From Tenebrio molitor (Eukaryota > Arthropoda > Insecta > Coleoptera > Tenebrionidae): a stretch of DNA of 64,000 bases. The translations under genes were made by a program, and so were the position numbers. The notes beneath the pieces are model-generated. The model was given only the letters and a program-made list of their open reading frames with translations, did not search any database and had not been told where the DNA came from. Below, one piece after another: positions 43,452-53,922 of this stretch; within the stretch, counting starts at the first letter, position 1, and each line of letters begins with the position of its first letter. Location of the stretch: the NCBI RefSeq assembly GCF_963966145.1, contig NC_091050.1:13516001-13580000 (forward strand), in the 5' to 3' direction.

Positions 43452-43652
43452 AGTATCGGGTGTTCATTAAAATTTTCCCTCAAAAAGTCGATTGTGAGTG
43501 CACCACGGATTACAACTCCGATAAAGCTGTTTAACTCTAACCTCACTTTTTACGTTGTTTATATTTTCAATCTGCAAACTGACGAATGGTGCATTCACAA
43601 TCGACTCTTCGACGCCAACTTTGACGGGAAATTTTAATGAACTCCCGATACT
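43452..43652. mobile_element. 201-bp TIR element (AGTATCGGG ends)
   Basis: AGTATCGGGTGTTCATTAAA at the left is matched by an inverted TTTAATGAACTCCCGATACT at the right. A further inverted pair lies inside (GTCGATTGTGAGTGCACCA against TGGTGCATTCACAATCGAC). A diverged copy, split by another transposon, lies at about 45549-46770 and shares the central phrase TCTAACCTCACTTTTT. Confidence 0.7.
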
Positions 43653-44004
43653 TGAGAGATGGAAACTGCAAAATCTATACTCGAGGACAATTCTACTAGT
43701 TCCTTTCTCATTTCACGTCAGAAACTGTCTCCTTGACAAAATACGTTGGTTGCGGTACTGACGAAAGGACATTTGTAAGAGTTTGTGGTAATTTTTTCGT
43801 CAGACATAAAATTGAAGTGTAAGCTGTAAGGACCCAAAATAAAAAATAAGAAAATCCCCCGATTTGTATCAATTTTCGTCACTTCACCTCAGCCCATCTG
43901 CACCAGCCTCTCGATTGGTTATTGACCCCCCTGATTTGCATGCAGGTACTGTATTAGATTCCGTAATAACAATTTTTTGCCTTTAACGCAGCTCGGCTCC
44001 CGAG

Positions 44005-44272
44005 ATGGACATGGAGGTGAGAATTTGACATAAAAATACGTGACCGCGGTCACGCTTTTGGGCGGGTTCATCACCCGCCTGCCATTTACATTGCTGTTGA
44101 GTAACAACAGTCGGAAAAGATTTACTTTACAAACAACGTGTCATTTACGAAATGTAAATTTGAATGATATGTTGCACGCCGCACGCAGAAAAAGGAGTTA
44201 GATAATAGAGAGGAGAACACGCACTCGCAGGCGTCGACGACGGTGTCTGCGGTCTCCAAGGCGGACACCACC
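44005..44272 (+). CDS. Glut1: Glut1 alternative N-terminal exons b (MDME + 28 codons)
   Basis: ATGGACATGGAG at 44005-44016 is followed by a donor GTGAGA in phase 0. The next candidate exon, 44189-44272 (after GCACGCAG, before GTAAGT), is open only in phase 0. It encodes KKELDNREENTHSQASTTVS then AVSKADTT, 28 hydrophilic residues. It can follow the 71-codon exon a or the MDME start, and joins the core at 53923 in phase 0. The other two frames of this exon contain stops. Support is phase and splice context only. Confidence 0.5.
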
Positions 44273-45548
44273 GTAAGTACCTATTTTTCGTCCGGGACCG
44301 GAATCACTTGATCAATTTGTTTACTGTTTGTCGTTAGGATTGATTGAGGAAGCGTCCAATTGTCTCTCAATTCTAAATTAACACAACTTTTGTCGAGTTC
44401 CGCTTGAGACTGTTTTTCCGACCAAGAAGGGACGTGTCAGTTGACTTAATTGGGCCGGTCAATACTGACTTAACACCAATTAGCGCTATTGTCAGAGTGT
44501 GGCGACTGACATTAACCGGTTTGTTGGCGTTTGTTTGCCAAGCACTGACGTTTGTCGAGTCATGCTTCAACCGCCGAAATTAGACACTTGAGGGGAACGT
44601 TGTTTCGTATTACGTATTTATTGGAATCATGTGTACATTTTGATACGAGATTATTCCTGTGTGTCATTTGTGACCCTCACAATCGATACGCTGGATTTCA
44701 TTTGCTTGGTTTGAACGAATGTGGAGGTGATAAAGCGCTTTACTGCACAGATGCTACAACCATGATGATTGATGGAGATACACAGATTCACGTCATCAAT
44801 CGTAAAACCTGGATTACAAACAACTTTATTGAGAATAATTTCACTGGCACTAAATATTTAACAAATTCGGTACATTACATTTTATGTTTCTCTGAACATT
44901 CGTAGCGCCAGTCACGTTTTTATTCAAATGTCACACAAAATGGTTTGCCCTCTCATTTGTTTTGCATCTTGCGTTCTTTCGAGATCTTTCTACAATTGCT
45001 AAAAATAATCTACAGTCAGATCTTGGTTTTGGTCTGAAGCAAGAAACAAGTCAATATAAATTTAACAATTCCAAAAATTTGTACTTGACAACCCAATTTC
45101 GTCACGTTCATAGTTGCCTAAGTTTCGATAAAAATTATCAAGTACATGGTTTATCGATTATTGTTCAGATATTGTAAATTATCGGTTTCAAAAAAATGTA
45201 TCTTGATAAAATCGAATTTTTAGAATCGGGACAAATTTCAAACTGCTTGCAAAATGTTTGAATCTTATCTCCAAAACTCTTGATCTTTGGAGCAAAACAG
45301 ACGTCACTTTGAGGATTCGAGTAAAAATAAATCAGATTTGTTAATTATTACGATTTCCATTTTTGTTCCGCTCCCTTTCGCCTCCGTCAAATTCGCTAAC
45401 AAAACGAATAATTAAATTATTTGAAAGCAATTTAGCCCAATAATGGAGAAGAAACTTGAAAAAATGAGAAATCTGTGATAGAAAATTTAATTAGCTTTGC
45501 TAAAATTTCACGTCAAACGTCATAAATCATATTCCTCTTTTTAATGAT

Positions 45549-46770
45549 ATCAGGTGTTCATTTAAATGTATTTTCAAAGTAGACGCTGAAGAGTAGTGTT
45601 GCCAGGTCTAGGGATTTATCCCTAGATCAAGGGATTTTTGAAGCACCGAGGGAGAAAGGGATTTTTTGTCAGATTTTTCTGTAATCTAGGGATTTTTGCA
45701 TGTTATAGAATTTAGAGATGGTAAGTTCGATTCCTTTCACTGAATCAATTGATTTGATTCATTTTTTTTATTCGTTCGCCCCTAGAGTCGAAATGACGAA
45801 TGGCACTCACCCCGGCTCCATTCTTTTAAAAACAATTTTCAGCATACGTATATCTATTAACTAGTTAATAGATACATATGTATATGATTTTCAGTGTCAA
45901 AATTCCCTCAAAGACCAGCTGTACCACCCTAAAGCCTTTAGTTTCAGAGCACCTACGAGTACCTATATCGTAAAATCTCCCTCGATTAGATTTGAGGTTA
46001 TGTCAATAATTTTTTTTTATTAACATAGTCGGTTTTTCTGTCTGCATTTCTTCATATAATCTAATCATAACTAATTTTTCTCCTTGTGTTAGAGGTCGTC
46101 CAGATCCTTGCTTTCGGAAACTTATTTTACTTTTTATTTTAAATTTGTAATTGTGGTTTCAGTATCGCAAGCGCCTTCACCTCGAAATGGCTGACATACA
46201 ATTGACATTTTACGTTGCCAACCTAATAACCATCAAATAATTAGTGGCTCATACCAACATGACAATACTTTGACAGTTGTTTTAAAAAAATAACCTGTGA
46301 TATTAACTTTACCGACAATAAAAGTTACCAAGGCGCAAAGTTTAGAACTGTTGGAAGATCATGTTTCACCGAAAGATTAAAGCACATTATAAAATATTCA
46401 TCATTATTTGTAGGTACAAGCACATGTATCAGGTACAGACTATAAATCAGCATTTTGAGAAAAATTTGCAACAAAAGTATAACATAAAACATGAGTAACA
46501 TGACACAAAGTTGACAGCTGACAGCAGAGACATAATTTTTTTGGTCAAGGTCATTTAGGGATTTCTAGGGATTTTTAATTCTTCAGTCTAGGGATATCTA
46601 AAAATATCATCTGGCAACACTGCTGAAGAGTCCATTGTGAACGCTCACGGATAACAGACCACGGATCAGTTGTTTAAATCTAACCTCACTTTTTGCGCCG
46701 TTTGTGTTTACTCTGCAGACTGACGATTGGTGCGTTCACAATCGACTCTTCAACGCCATCATGAAAAACA
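45549..46770. mobile_element. Diverged copy of the 43452 element, split by an insertion
   Basis: The left arm (about 45549-45594, ATATCAGGTGTTCATTTAAA ... GACGCTGAAGAGT) and the remainder (46622 to about 46770, TCCATTGTGAACGC ... GCGTTCACAATCGACTCT) align with the 201-bp element at 43452 when the 1027-bp insertion at 45595-46621 is removed. The right boundary is approximate. Confidence 0.6.
45595..46621. mobile_element. 1027-bp TIR element with a 10-bp target duplication
   Basis: Its ends are AGTGTTGCCAG and the exact inverse CTGGCAACACT. It is flanked on both sides by GCTGAAGAGT (45585-45594 and 46622-46631), a 10-base target duplication. Subterminal regions carry several copies of CTAGGGATTT in direct and inverted orientation. 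No transposase frame. A 9-11 bp duplication is typical of Mutator-like elements, so a non-autonomous MULE is the leading inference, not proven. Confidence 0.85.
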
Positions 46771-48942
46771 ATACAATTTTTGGTTTTAGCGATTAGGAAT
46801 TAATTTTCAAAAACTACAAAAGTAAAATAATCTACGTCCAGAAATGAATATTTGTAGTAACTTGTGAATTTTTGAACCTAGGTCCGGTAGCGATGCGTTT
46901 GACGTTTTGCTCATGTTCGTGAGTTTTTTTTTAACATTATGTAGGTCAAGTAACGACAACCGTGTCCCAAAGCGCAGCCAATTTTGATAACACCTGTTAG
47001 AAACAAGTGTCATCCGGTCTAACAGACCACCGGTATCTTTGTTTTTTCTTTTCGTTGAGTAAATAAAAATGTTCAGTTCAAATGGTCGAAATCTGACAAA
47101 TAATTTTTTTCTTAAATCTCTAGTTCTACTTTAGAGAAATTTCTTCAGACTGTATTATTTTACCTTGAAAAATGTGTTAAAATACATTTAAAGATTTATT
47201 TAAATCTAAATAGAAACATAAATTGGTATTTTTAGAACAATACTAGGAAAGTGTTCAAATTGTAAATGAGCCTATTGTGTGTTAAAACGGCTCTACGAAG
47301 TGAGTCAGCAATCAGAATACATTTTTCTTTCGATAATTAAAAGAACATTTAGAGAATTTATTGTAGAATTAAATTTGTGGTGACCACTTTTCACTTCGTA
47401 ACACATTTCTCTTATCCGAAATTGCTTCCAACTTGTTTATTTGAAACAGAAGACTTGTATATTGTTTATTAGAGAACCATTCGTGAATGTCAAATTGGAT
47501 TTTGTGGTATTTTTGAATTCGATATTTCCATCAACTCACGAGAAATGAAAAAGATTTTCTTCTCCTGCAGTTGGTTGCAAAAAAATCGGGAAACGAAAAT
47601 TTTCCTAATGTAAATTTGATTTTGTCCATTTATCAATTAATTGCCTACTTGACAATACCTATCAAATAATTTTAAAAAAAGTCATTGAATTTTGACATTA
47701 ATTCTAACCTATCTCTCGTAAAAAGATTTCACACTATGGACAAATTGTAAAAATGTGTCAATTTTATTCTGACAGTTCCCGTTTTTTTTTGCAACCAACT
47801 GTACATCCATAGAAAAAATAAATAAAAAAGTAATGACGTCATGTTAACGTCTTTTGAAAATTTGTAATAAGATTTATCATAAAATCACAATTTATTTGTT
47901 AATGTCAATCGTACAACGTACAAGATTATTAAAACTGATAACGGCAAGTGTGCTGACTCTGATGGTCTAATTTTTAGAAAGTTTAATTTTATTTTGTATT
48001 GTTTTTTCAAAATTGACTAAGTAATAGAAAAAAATATTGGTATATGTCTGGAATAAAGCGTCATTTCCGTAAATAAGTACTTTAGTTTTCAAAATATGGA
48101 TTAAAAGATTGAAAGAATTATACCGTTAATCTAGAACTGTTGTGCAAAGATCTCCCAAATTTAAAAAAAAATAGATAGATATAAGAAGCCGTTCGCAGAT
48201 AAAATCGATATTTTCAATTCTTTTAAATAAATAATAACCAGCTTCGAACTGTTTTCTCTCTGATTTAGTATCAATCCTTGCATTTAAAATACCGGTCCCA
48301 TTCGACAAAACACTAAGAGCGGAGTTGACCTTTGCGGACAACTTCTGCTCCAAAATTCCACCACATCGATACACAATTAATTATTCGTAATTTGTTTCTT
48401 TCCCATCGCTGCACTTTTCCCATTCGCCACGACCACCAATAAAAACCCGGTCGCTTCCTTAACGATATTAAATTATTCGGAATGTGAGTAAGTCCGGGCA
48501 ACTTTCACATACCTTCGCCCAGTCTGCTCGCACTCCAAATCAATCCGCACTTATCGCATTGCGACCCAATCTGGAGTGTTTTCCGACACCATATGGGCCC
48601 TGATCCCGCACGAGCCCCTTTATTGGAGCTAATTGCCCAATTAAGCGTTCAGTGTGGTTCTGATCGTCGATCTGTTCGAACCAAACTCTTGAACCATCTT
48701 GAACAATACGGGCAAATTTGCTATTGTTTGTCCCACCACCAACCCACAATTCATTCTTCCGTTCCGACCAAAACGAACGTTTGACCCCGTCTGCTACGGC
48801 CAGTTTTACTACCTACGTTGCCCGGCATGACACTACCTGCGTGCGGGACCCCATCCTAGACCATAGTCCATAGTAGTGCTGTGTGCTCAAGTTTGGTGAA
48901 CTTGCTGGCGTTTCGCGACCGATCTAGGGACTATCCGGAGAA

Positions 48943-48960
48943 ATGGGCCACGAGAACAAG
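48943..48960 (+). CDS. Glut1: Glut1 candidate alternative first exon c (MGHENK)
   Basis: ATG GGC CAC GAG AAC AAG is followed by GTTCGT, a usable but not ideal donor, in phase 0. The region just upstream is GC-richer than its surroundings and could be a 5' UTR. If spliced to 53923 it would give a very short cytosolic N-terminus like that of many GLUTs. Without splicing the frame stops after about 30 codons. Low support. Confidence 0.35.
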
Positions 48961-49619
48961 GTTCGTATCCGAGACGAGGCTATGACCGTGCTTGTGACAC
49001 TTAATGGACCAACTGCGAACTGCGACATGTGTTAAAGGGACGCTAGGCAACGTCGCAGTTTCCACAAGTGACACCAAACTGCGCTTGCAATTTGCGTCCT
49101 TCAATTCAAACTACGAACCGACCCAGACATTTTATAATTATTTTTTGACACACTTGTTATCCGAAAAGGTTGTATTTTTTCTGTCAAGGTTGATGCAATT
49201 ATTTCCGAACATGCATCGAACAAAATGCGTTTTTATAGCACACAAATTATCGCGCGGATATCACTCGAGTTCATGTATTTTAACTATTTGCCATTTGTCA
49301 ACAAGTTTTGGGATAAACCTGGCGGAATGTATTTCTTATTCACAGGGAAAGATAAATTAAATAATCAAAATCAAAATAGATTGCGCAACGGTTAAATTAA
49401 TTAATTACGACTGGATTTTGGACTTGCTTACGTCAATTTGGCTGGATCGTAAACAAATCGATTTTTTCCGAACGCTGTGATAATGCAGTGGTCAAGCTAC
49501 AAAACCGGTAGATTAGCGAAACTGAGTGTTTATTGACGGATGAATGCAGAAAAGGTGAAACGGCGGTTATGTAGGGTTGGTTCAGGGCGCAACAAATTTT
49601 TTACACTGAGTGAGGACAA

Positions 49620-50690
49620 GGGCTGTACGGTTTAACTGGTTTAACCAGTTACTTAGCTGGTGGTTAAACCGGTTAAACAGCGAAACCGGCAAAAAAATAA
49701 TAAAATGTAGGACTGTACAGGGTGAGCGAAATTCTCAAAAAATTCAGGAATGATTGTGTATCACTGTAGAACAGTCTGTAAAAATTTCAAAAATTTTAAT
49801 GAAACAGGTAAAGATTTTGTTTTAATTCAATAACCGCTACATTAATTTACATAATTTTTCAATTAGAGTCCTTTCAAACATTTAGGAAAAATTTGGTGTC
49901 ATTGAAATCATGAAAACATCACCGATTTTTGCAATAAATGGGATTTAATATTCAACCGCAAAATTTAGCTAAGATTTATGTATTATTAAATCGGGCGGTC
50001 AGTTCCACAAAAGAAGTTGACGTAGGTTGTTTATGGTACCCTTTAGGGACTTAAGAATTACTAGAAAAGTGGTCAACAGATGTTTCCCAACAATGAGATA
50101 TTTATTTATGACACTGCAGTTGTAAATCTTGGTCATTTTTCACTCTTAATGTTAAAATTGGAATAATTCAAAAACGAATAATTATCTTTTGATGCGAATT
50201 TCATAAATGTGTTCTTTGAATTAATTGTGAATTATGAGCGTGTACGAAAACTTTTTTTTACCCTAAATCGATTTTTTTAATTTTATGACTCTGAATTAAG
50301 TGATAAGGTAAAATTGATTACACACATTTGAAGTCTTATATTAAGGGAATGTAACCATAAAATTTCGTAATTTTTACTAATGTTTTAATAGGGTTAATCG
50401 TGCGGGCGGTAAAACTTCACTCACTCAGTCAGTTGGTACAACTGATTTAAACTGGTTAGCTGATGGTTAAACCAGTTATGTTATGACAGTTAACTTAATA
50501 TATTGCTTAGTATAGCTGATAAAAAATAATTTGTGAAACTATGAAATTCTCTCTTGTTCGACTGATTAACAAATTCTTTTAACCCGCCAAATAACTTGAT
50601 TGGTCAATTTTTTGGCTGGTTTAACCAGAAACTAATTAATCAACTTAACCGGTTTAACTGGTTAAACCAGTTAAACTGTACATCCGTAAT
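49620..50690. mobile_element. hAT-like non-autonomous element with GGTTTAACC palindromes
   Basis: The left end (GGGCTGTACGGTTTAACTGG, then TTTAACCAGTT) is mirrored at the right end (AACTGGTTAAACCAGTTAAA then CTGTACATCCGT). Further AACTGGTTTAACC-type palindromes occur at both ends and near 50440. CAGGG-TGTAC-type ends with GGTTTAACC subterminal palindromes are usual for hAT elements. No coding capacity. A lone TACAGGGTGAG lies inside at 49715. Exact ends and target duplication were not resolved. Confidence 0.55.
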
Positions 50691-50865
50691 CAAGACTGTT
50701 GACCACAAAATACTCTTACTTTATTTTTAATATGGGAGAAGCAGAGCTTCTCAAACATTTTTGACCGCGGGCACAGTGTTTCTCAAACATTTTAGCAACA
50801 TTTTTATCTCAAGCAAGCATTTTTGTGTATGTTGCATTTTAAGAAAAAGTATGGATTTTACACTA

Positions 50866-51018
50866 TTTTTCTTTTGGTTTTCCTTTTTTGTCAATTGTAT
50901 TTCACTATTTCTCAAAAATATTACCTATTTCTATTAAATGTCCAAGTGACGTAAATATGAAATAGTTTTGAAAAATAGTGAAATACAATTGACAAAAGAG
51001 GAAAACCAAAAGAAAAAC
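50866..51018. repeat. Inverted repeat of about 150 bp
   Basis: TTTTTCTTTTGGTTTTCC and GTCAATTGTATTTCACTATT on the left are mirrored on the right by AATAGTGAAATACAATTGAC and GGAAAACCAAAAGAAAAA around an AT-rich loop of about 45 bases. A small foldback element. Confidence 0.65.
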
Positions 51019-52193
51019 ACTGTATTGTTGTAGATAAAATTTTCAAACATTAAAAAAACAACTGCATATACGTGGAGAAATTGTATTCATGCATATTTTT
51101 AAATATTAATAAATAAAAAGAGAAGCTTATATTAATAACATAATTACATAAACATTTGTGTTTTATAATACAAAAATTTCCGATAATATTGCGGAATCTG
51201 GAAAAGTAATAAATAATAATATTTGCATTGCAATCAGGGTTATTCAGTTCTACATAGTTCGGAGTGATAAATATGCAAAATTTAGTATTTTACTTTAATT
51301 GTATTGATAACATAATTACATGACATTTTTGATTTACCTACAATGCAAAATTTATTTATTTTGGTATATTTTTTATTTATTGTTAAAGATTCTTCGAGGA
51401 GCACAATTAACGAATTTTAGCAAATCAGTTAACAAAAAAAAAAACAAAGTAAATTAAATTAAATATTAAATTAATTGCCCAAGCTGCCCTAGCTGCAAGT
51501 GCTATTCTTTTTCATCGGCTTGACATTAACAGATAAGATTGTTAACCTTGAGTGAACATTCTTTTCTGACTTCCGCTAGTCAGTTAGATCTACAGAATTC
51601 TTTATCTGGTTTTAAATACCTTTCTCTGCAATGACAAATACAACGTGATCAAGAATGACTGAATCTGTTGGTAACAATGAAAATTTGAATGACTTTGGCA
51701 CCACTGTAATCTAAACGCATTTCCGGTTGTCAGCTTTGACAGAGTTGACAGGCGAATTTGACGTTTACCATCAAAGGGTCATTTTTGTAATAGCATAAAC
51801 ATACCCGACATAACCTAATTTTTTTTTAATGTCGTGTCAAGTTAAAACATCCGGTTTCTCGTTTTACGGAAAAGATTCACGTTCGAACTTTTTTTTCTGC
51901 GCTGATCATTTTTTGTTGGTGGATCTGTTTAGTGAACTCTTTTTATTAACATGATCTCTTAATTAAGAGCAATTGTTAAGTATAGATCTAGAGCATATTT
52001 CGACAATCTTAGCACAACAGCCTATTTAAACAGGAGACTGTCAACTGTAGATAATGAAAATAAATAAAAATAAGATTGAATGGGCTAATAAGGAAAAATA
52101 ATTTTATTTCTAGTACAAAAATAAAAATTAAATAATATTCTCGTTTAGAATAAGCAACTGTAAGTGCACAAGATGAATGACATAAAATGCATT

Positions 52194-52484
52194 CATGCTG
52201 TTTTGGCATAATGGGAGGCCATGGAAATTTTGTATTTAATTTGGTAGTAAAGCTGTCTCTTGAATAAGGTTAAGTTTGAGGTTATAAATAGCGTCAATGT
52301 CTAGTGCGTTGTTGTCAGTTTTACCGGTTTGCAATAGAAGAATATTGAGACATCGGGGCAAATTCAGCAACATGTTATCTTCAATTTGATAGGTCCGCAT
52401 GTCGCGCACTTTTTTGACGGAAATCAAACAGGGTCCAACCTTAAATAAATAAATCATGGCCTCCCATCATGCCAAAACAACGTG
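52194..52484. mobile_element. TIR element with GTTTTGGCAT(A/G)ATGGGAGG ends
   Basis: The left arm CATGCTGTTTTGGCATAATG continues GGAGGCCATG. The right arm, reverse-complemented, is CACGTTGTTTTGGCATGATG continuing GGAGGCCATG. Total 291 bp with about 29-base arms; the interior shows no coding capacity. Family unknown. Confidence 0.65.
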
Positions 52485-53460
52485 AACGGTATTTAGTTGC
52501 AGTTCTGGTAAATATCTATGCTCCAAAACAAATTTGTCATTTCATGTTTGGGGTCATATGTGACCCCGAGTTGCCGTTTAAGGGTCAAACAAGTGAAAGG
52601 GAGCGATACTAAACAAAATGATTAATTTTTGTCGATTAAAGTATGAGTATCTTTTGATTTTTATCACGATCTCAGAATAAAAACATGTTTTCGCAACAAT
52701 CAAAGTATTATGAAAACAATTATCTGTGCATTAAATCACAGAAATTTCCTTTATGTCAATGTTGCAAAACTTGGAAAAAATCATGAAAAAGCGTGATGAT
52801 TCGACCTATTTTATCGGAATTTTGTGTTGGATCCCTTCACGATGTATCATTTATTACGATAAAAATCTTACTACCCATTGTTGAGTCTCCAAAATAAAAA
52901 AGTTTTAAACACAAACAACAGATTCATTGTTGCAAACAAAACCCATAAAGAATCAGTCAAATGTGTGCGATAATTTTTTATCGAAATTTTGTTTTGACAG
53001 TGTAACATTTGTTGCCACCAAAACGACCATAAAATCTTGTTATCCATTGTTTTGTTAACAACACATAAAAGAATCCGTCTGGGACCACACAAGTGCTGTT
53101 GAATGTTTATTGAATAAAATCGCGATGTTTACAGTTCTACTACAAACTAATCGCATTAAATTGAATCCACTTAAAAAGCAATAAATCCCAATCACAAACG
53201 AAGTTATTGCGTAAACCGATAACCGAACATGGTGTTTATTGTTTTTGGTCCAAGAGTGGCCAGCGCGGTATCCTTTGCCCTCTGGACTGGAAGAAGCCGC
53301 TCAAAGCTCGAGAATTTGTCACTTCGAGGCAGTCCTCGATCGCCAATCTCCTAATCAATGAGCAAACATTTGCTGAGTTAGCATATTTGTGTATTGTGTT
53401 ATCTCGATGACGCCCACATTTTGGACCAATCATCTCGCGAAGACGCCTCACACCCTCTCC

Positions 53461-53468
53461 TATAAATA
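53461..53468 (+). promoter_or_regulatory. TATA box of the proximal Glut1 promoter
   Basis: TATAAATA lies 83 bases upstream of the ATG at 53544, with about 50 bases left for a short 5' UTR after a start near 53490. This supports 53544-53639 as a genuine first exon. Confidence 0.55.
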
Positions 53469-53543
53469 ACGTTCATTGAGACACATTTCGCTCCAAAACG
53501 TGATATAAGTGCGCGCGTGATAGTTTGTTCTGAAGAATCAAAA

Positions 53544-53639
53544 ATGGGCAAAGGTGGCGAGAAGATGGCCCTACAGGTGGTCGAAAACGGCGGGGACGGC
53601 GGCAAAGTGGCCGACTCGAAAGGGACGGACAAAACATAC
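53544..53639 (+). CDS. Glut1: Glut1 proximal first coding exon d (32 codons)
   Basis: The ATG follows AATCAAAA, a good insect start context, and a TATA box 83 bases upstream. It encodes MGKGGEKMALQVVENGGDGG then KVADSKGTDKTY and ends in phase 0 at TAC|GTAAGT. The tail is short, hydrophilic and glycine-rich, before TM1 in the next exon (53923). With this start the protein is 502 residues, close to GLUT1 family length, so this is probably the main isoform. Confidence 0.8.
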
Positions 53640-53922
53640 GTAAGTGGAGAGAATGCGCCGGAAGTGGCTGCAACCGTGAACCGGATGCGCTTTATGATTC
53701 AGATGATTTTAATAATCGCCCAGAAATTGAGAGGGTGACGGTTTTGAATGTTCTCGAAACGGAAATCGCAGGTTGGATTTCCTCGTCCAGCTCGCAGGAT
53801 ATCCGGTGGTGGCTTTTCGCTCAGATAAACTTTCCTCGCGGGATTTTTTCGTCGTTAGCGCAATCGCAACCTTATCTCCGTTGTAAATTATTACTATAAA
53901 TTATCTTGTTTGCGTCTTTCAG

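Larger units (their letters stand above)
40364..53922 (+). other. Glut1 5' region: long introns around alternative first exons
   Basis: About 13.5 kb, AT-rich, with four candidate small N-terminal exons listed separately. The remainder consists of repeats: TIR elements at 42463, 43452, 45549-46770, 49620, 50866 and 52194. A TATAAATA at 40511 and a TGACGTCACGTG (CRE overlapping an E-box) at 40686 are promoter-like. Open frames such as 44552-44905 (117 codons) have no recognised domain. Confidence 0.5.

Noticed and set aside
44552..44905. 117-codon frame in the Glut1 5' region
   Set aside because: No domain or splice context and not recognised as any protein; left as chance.
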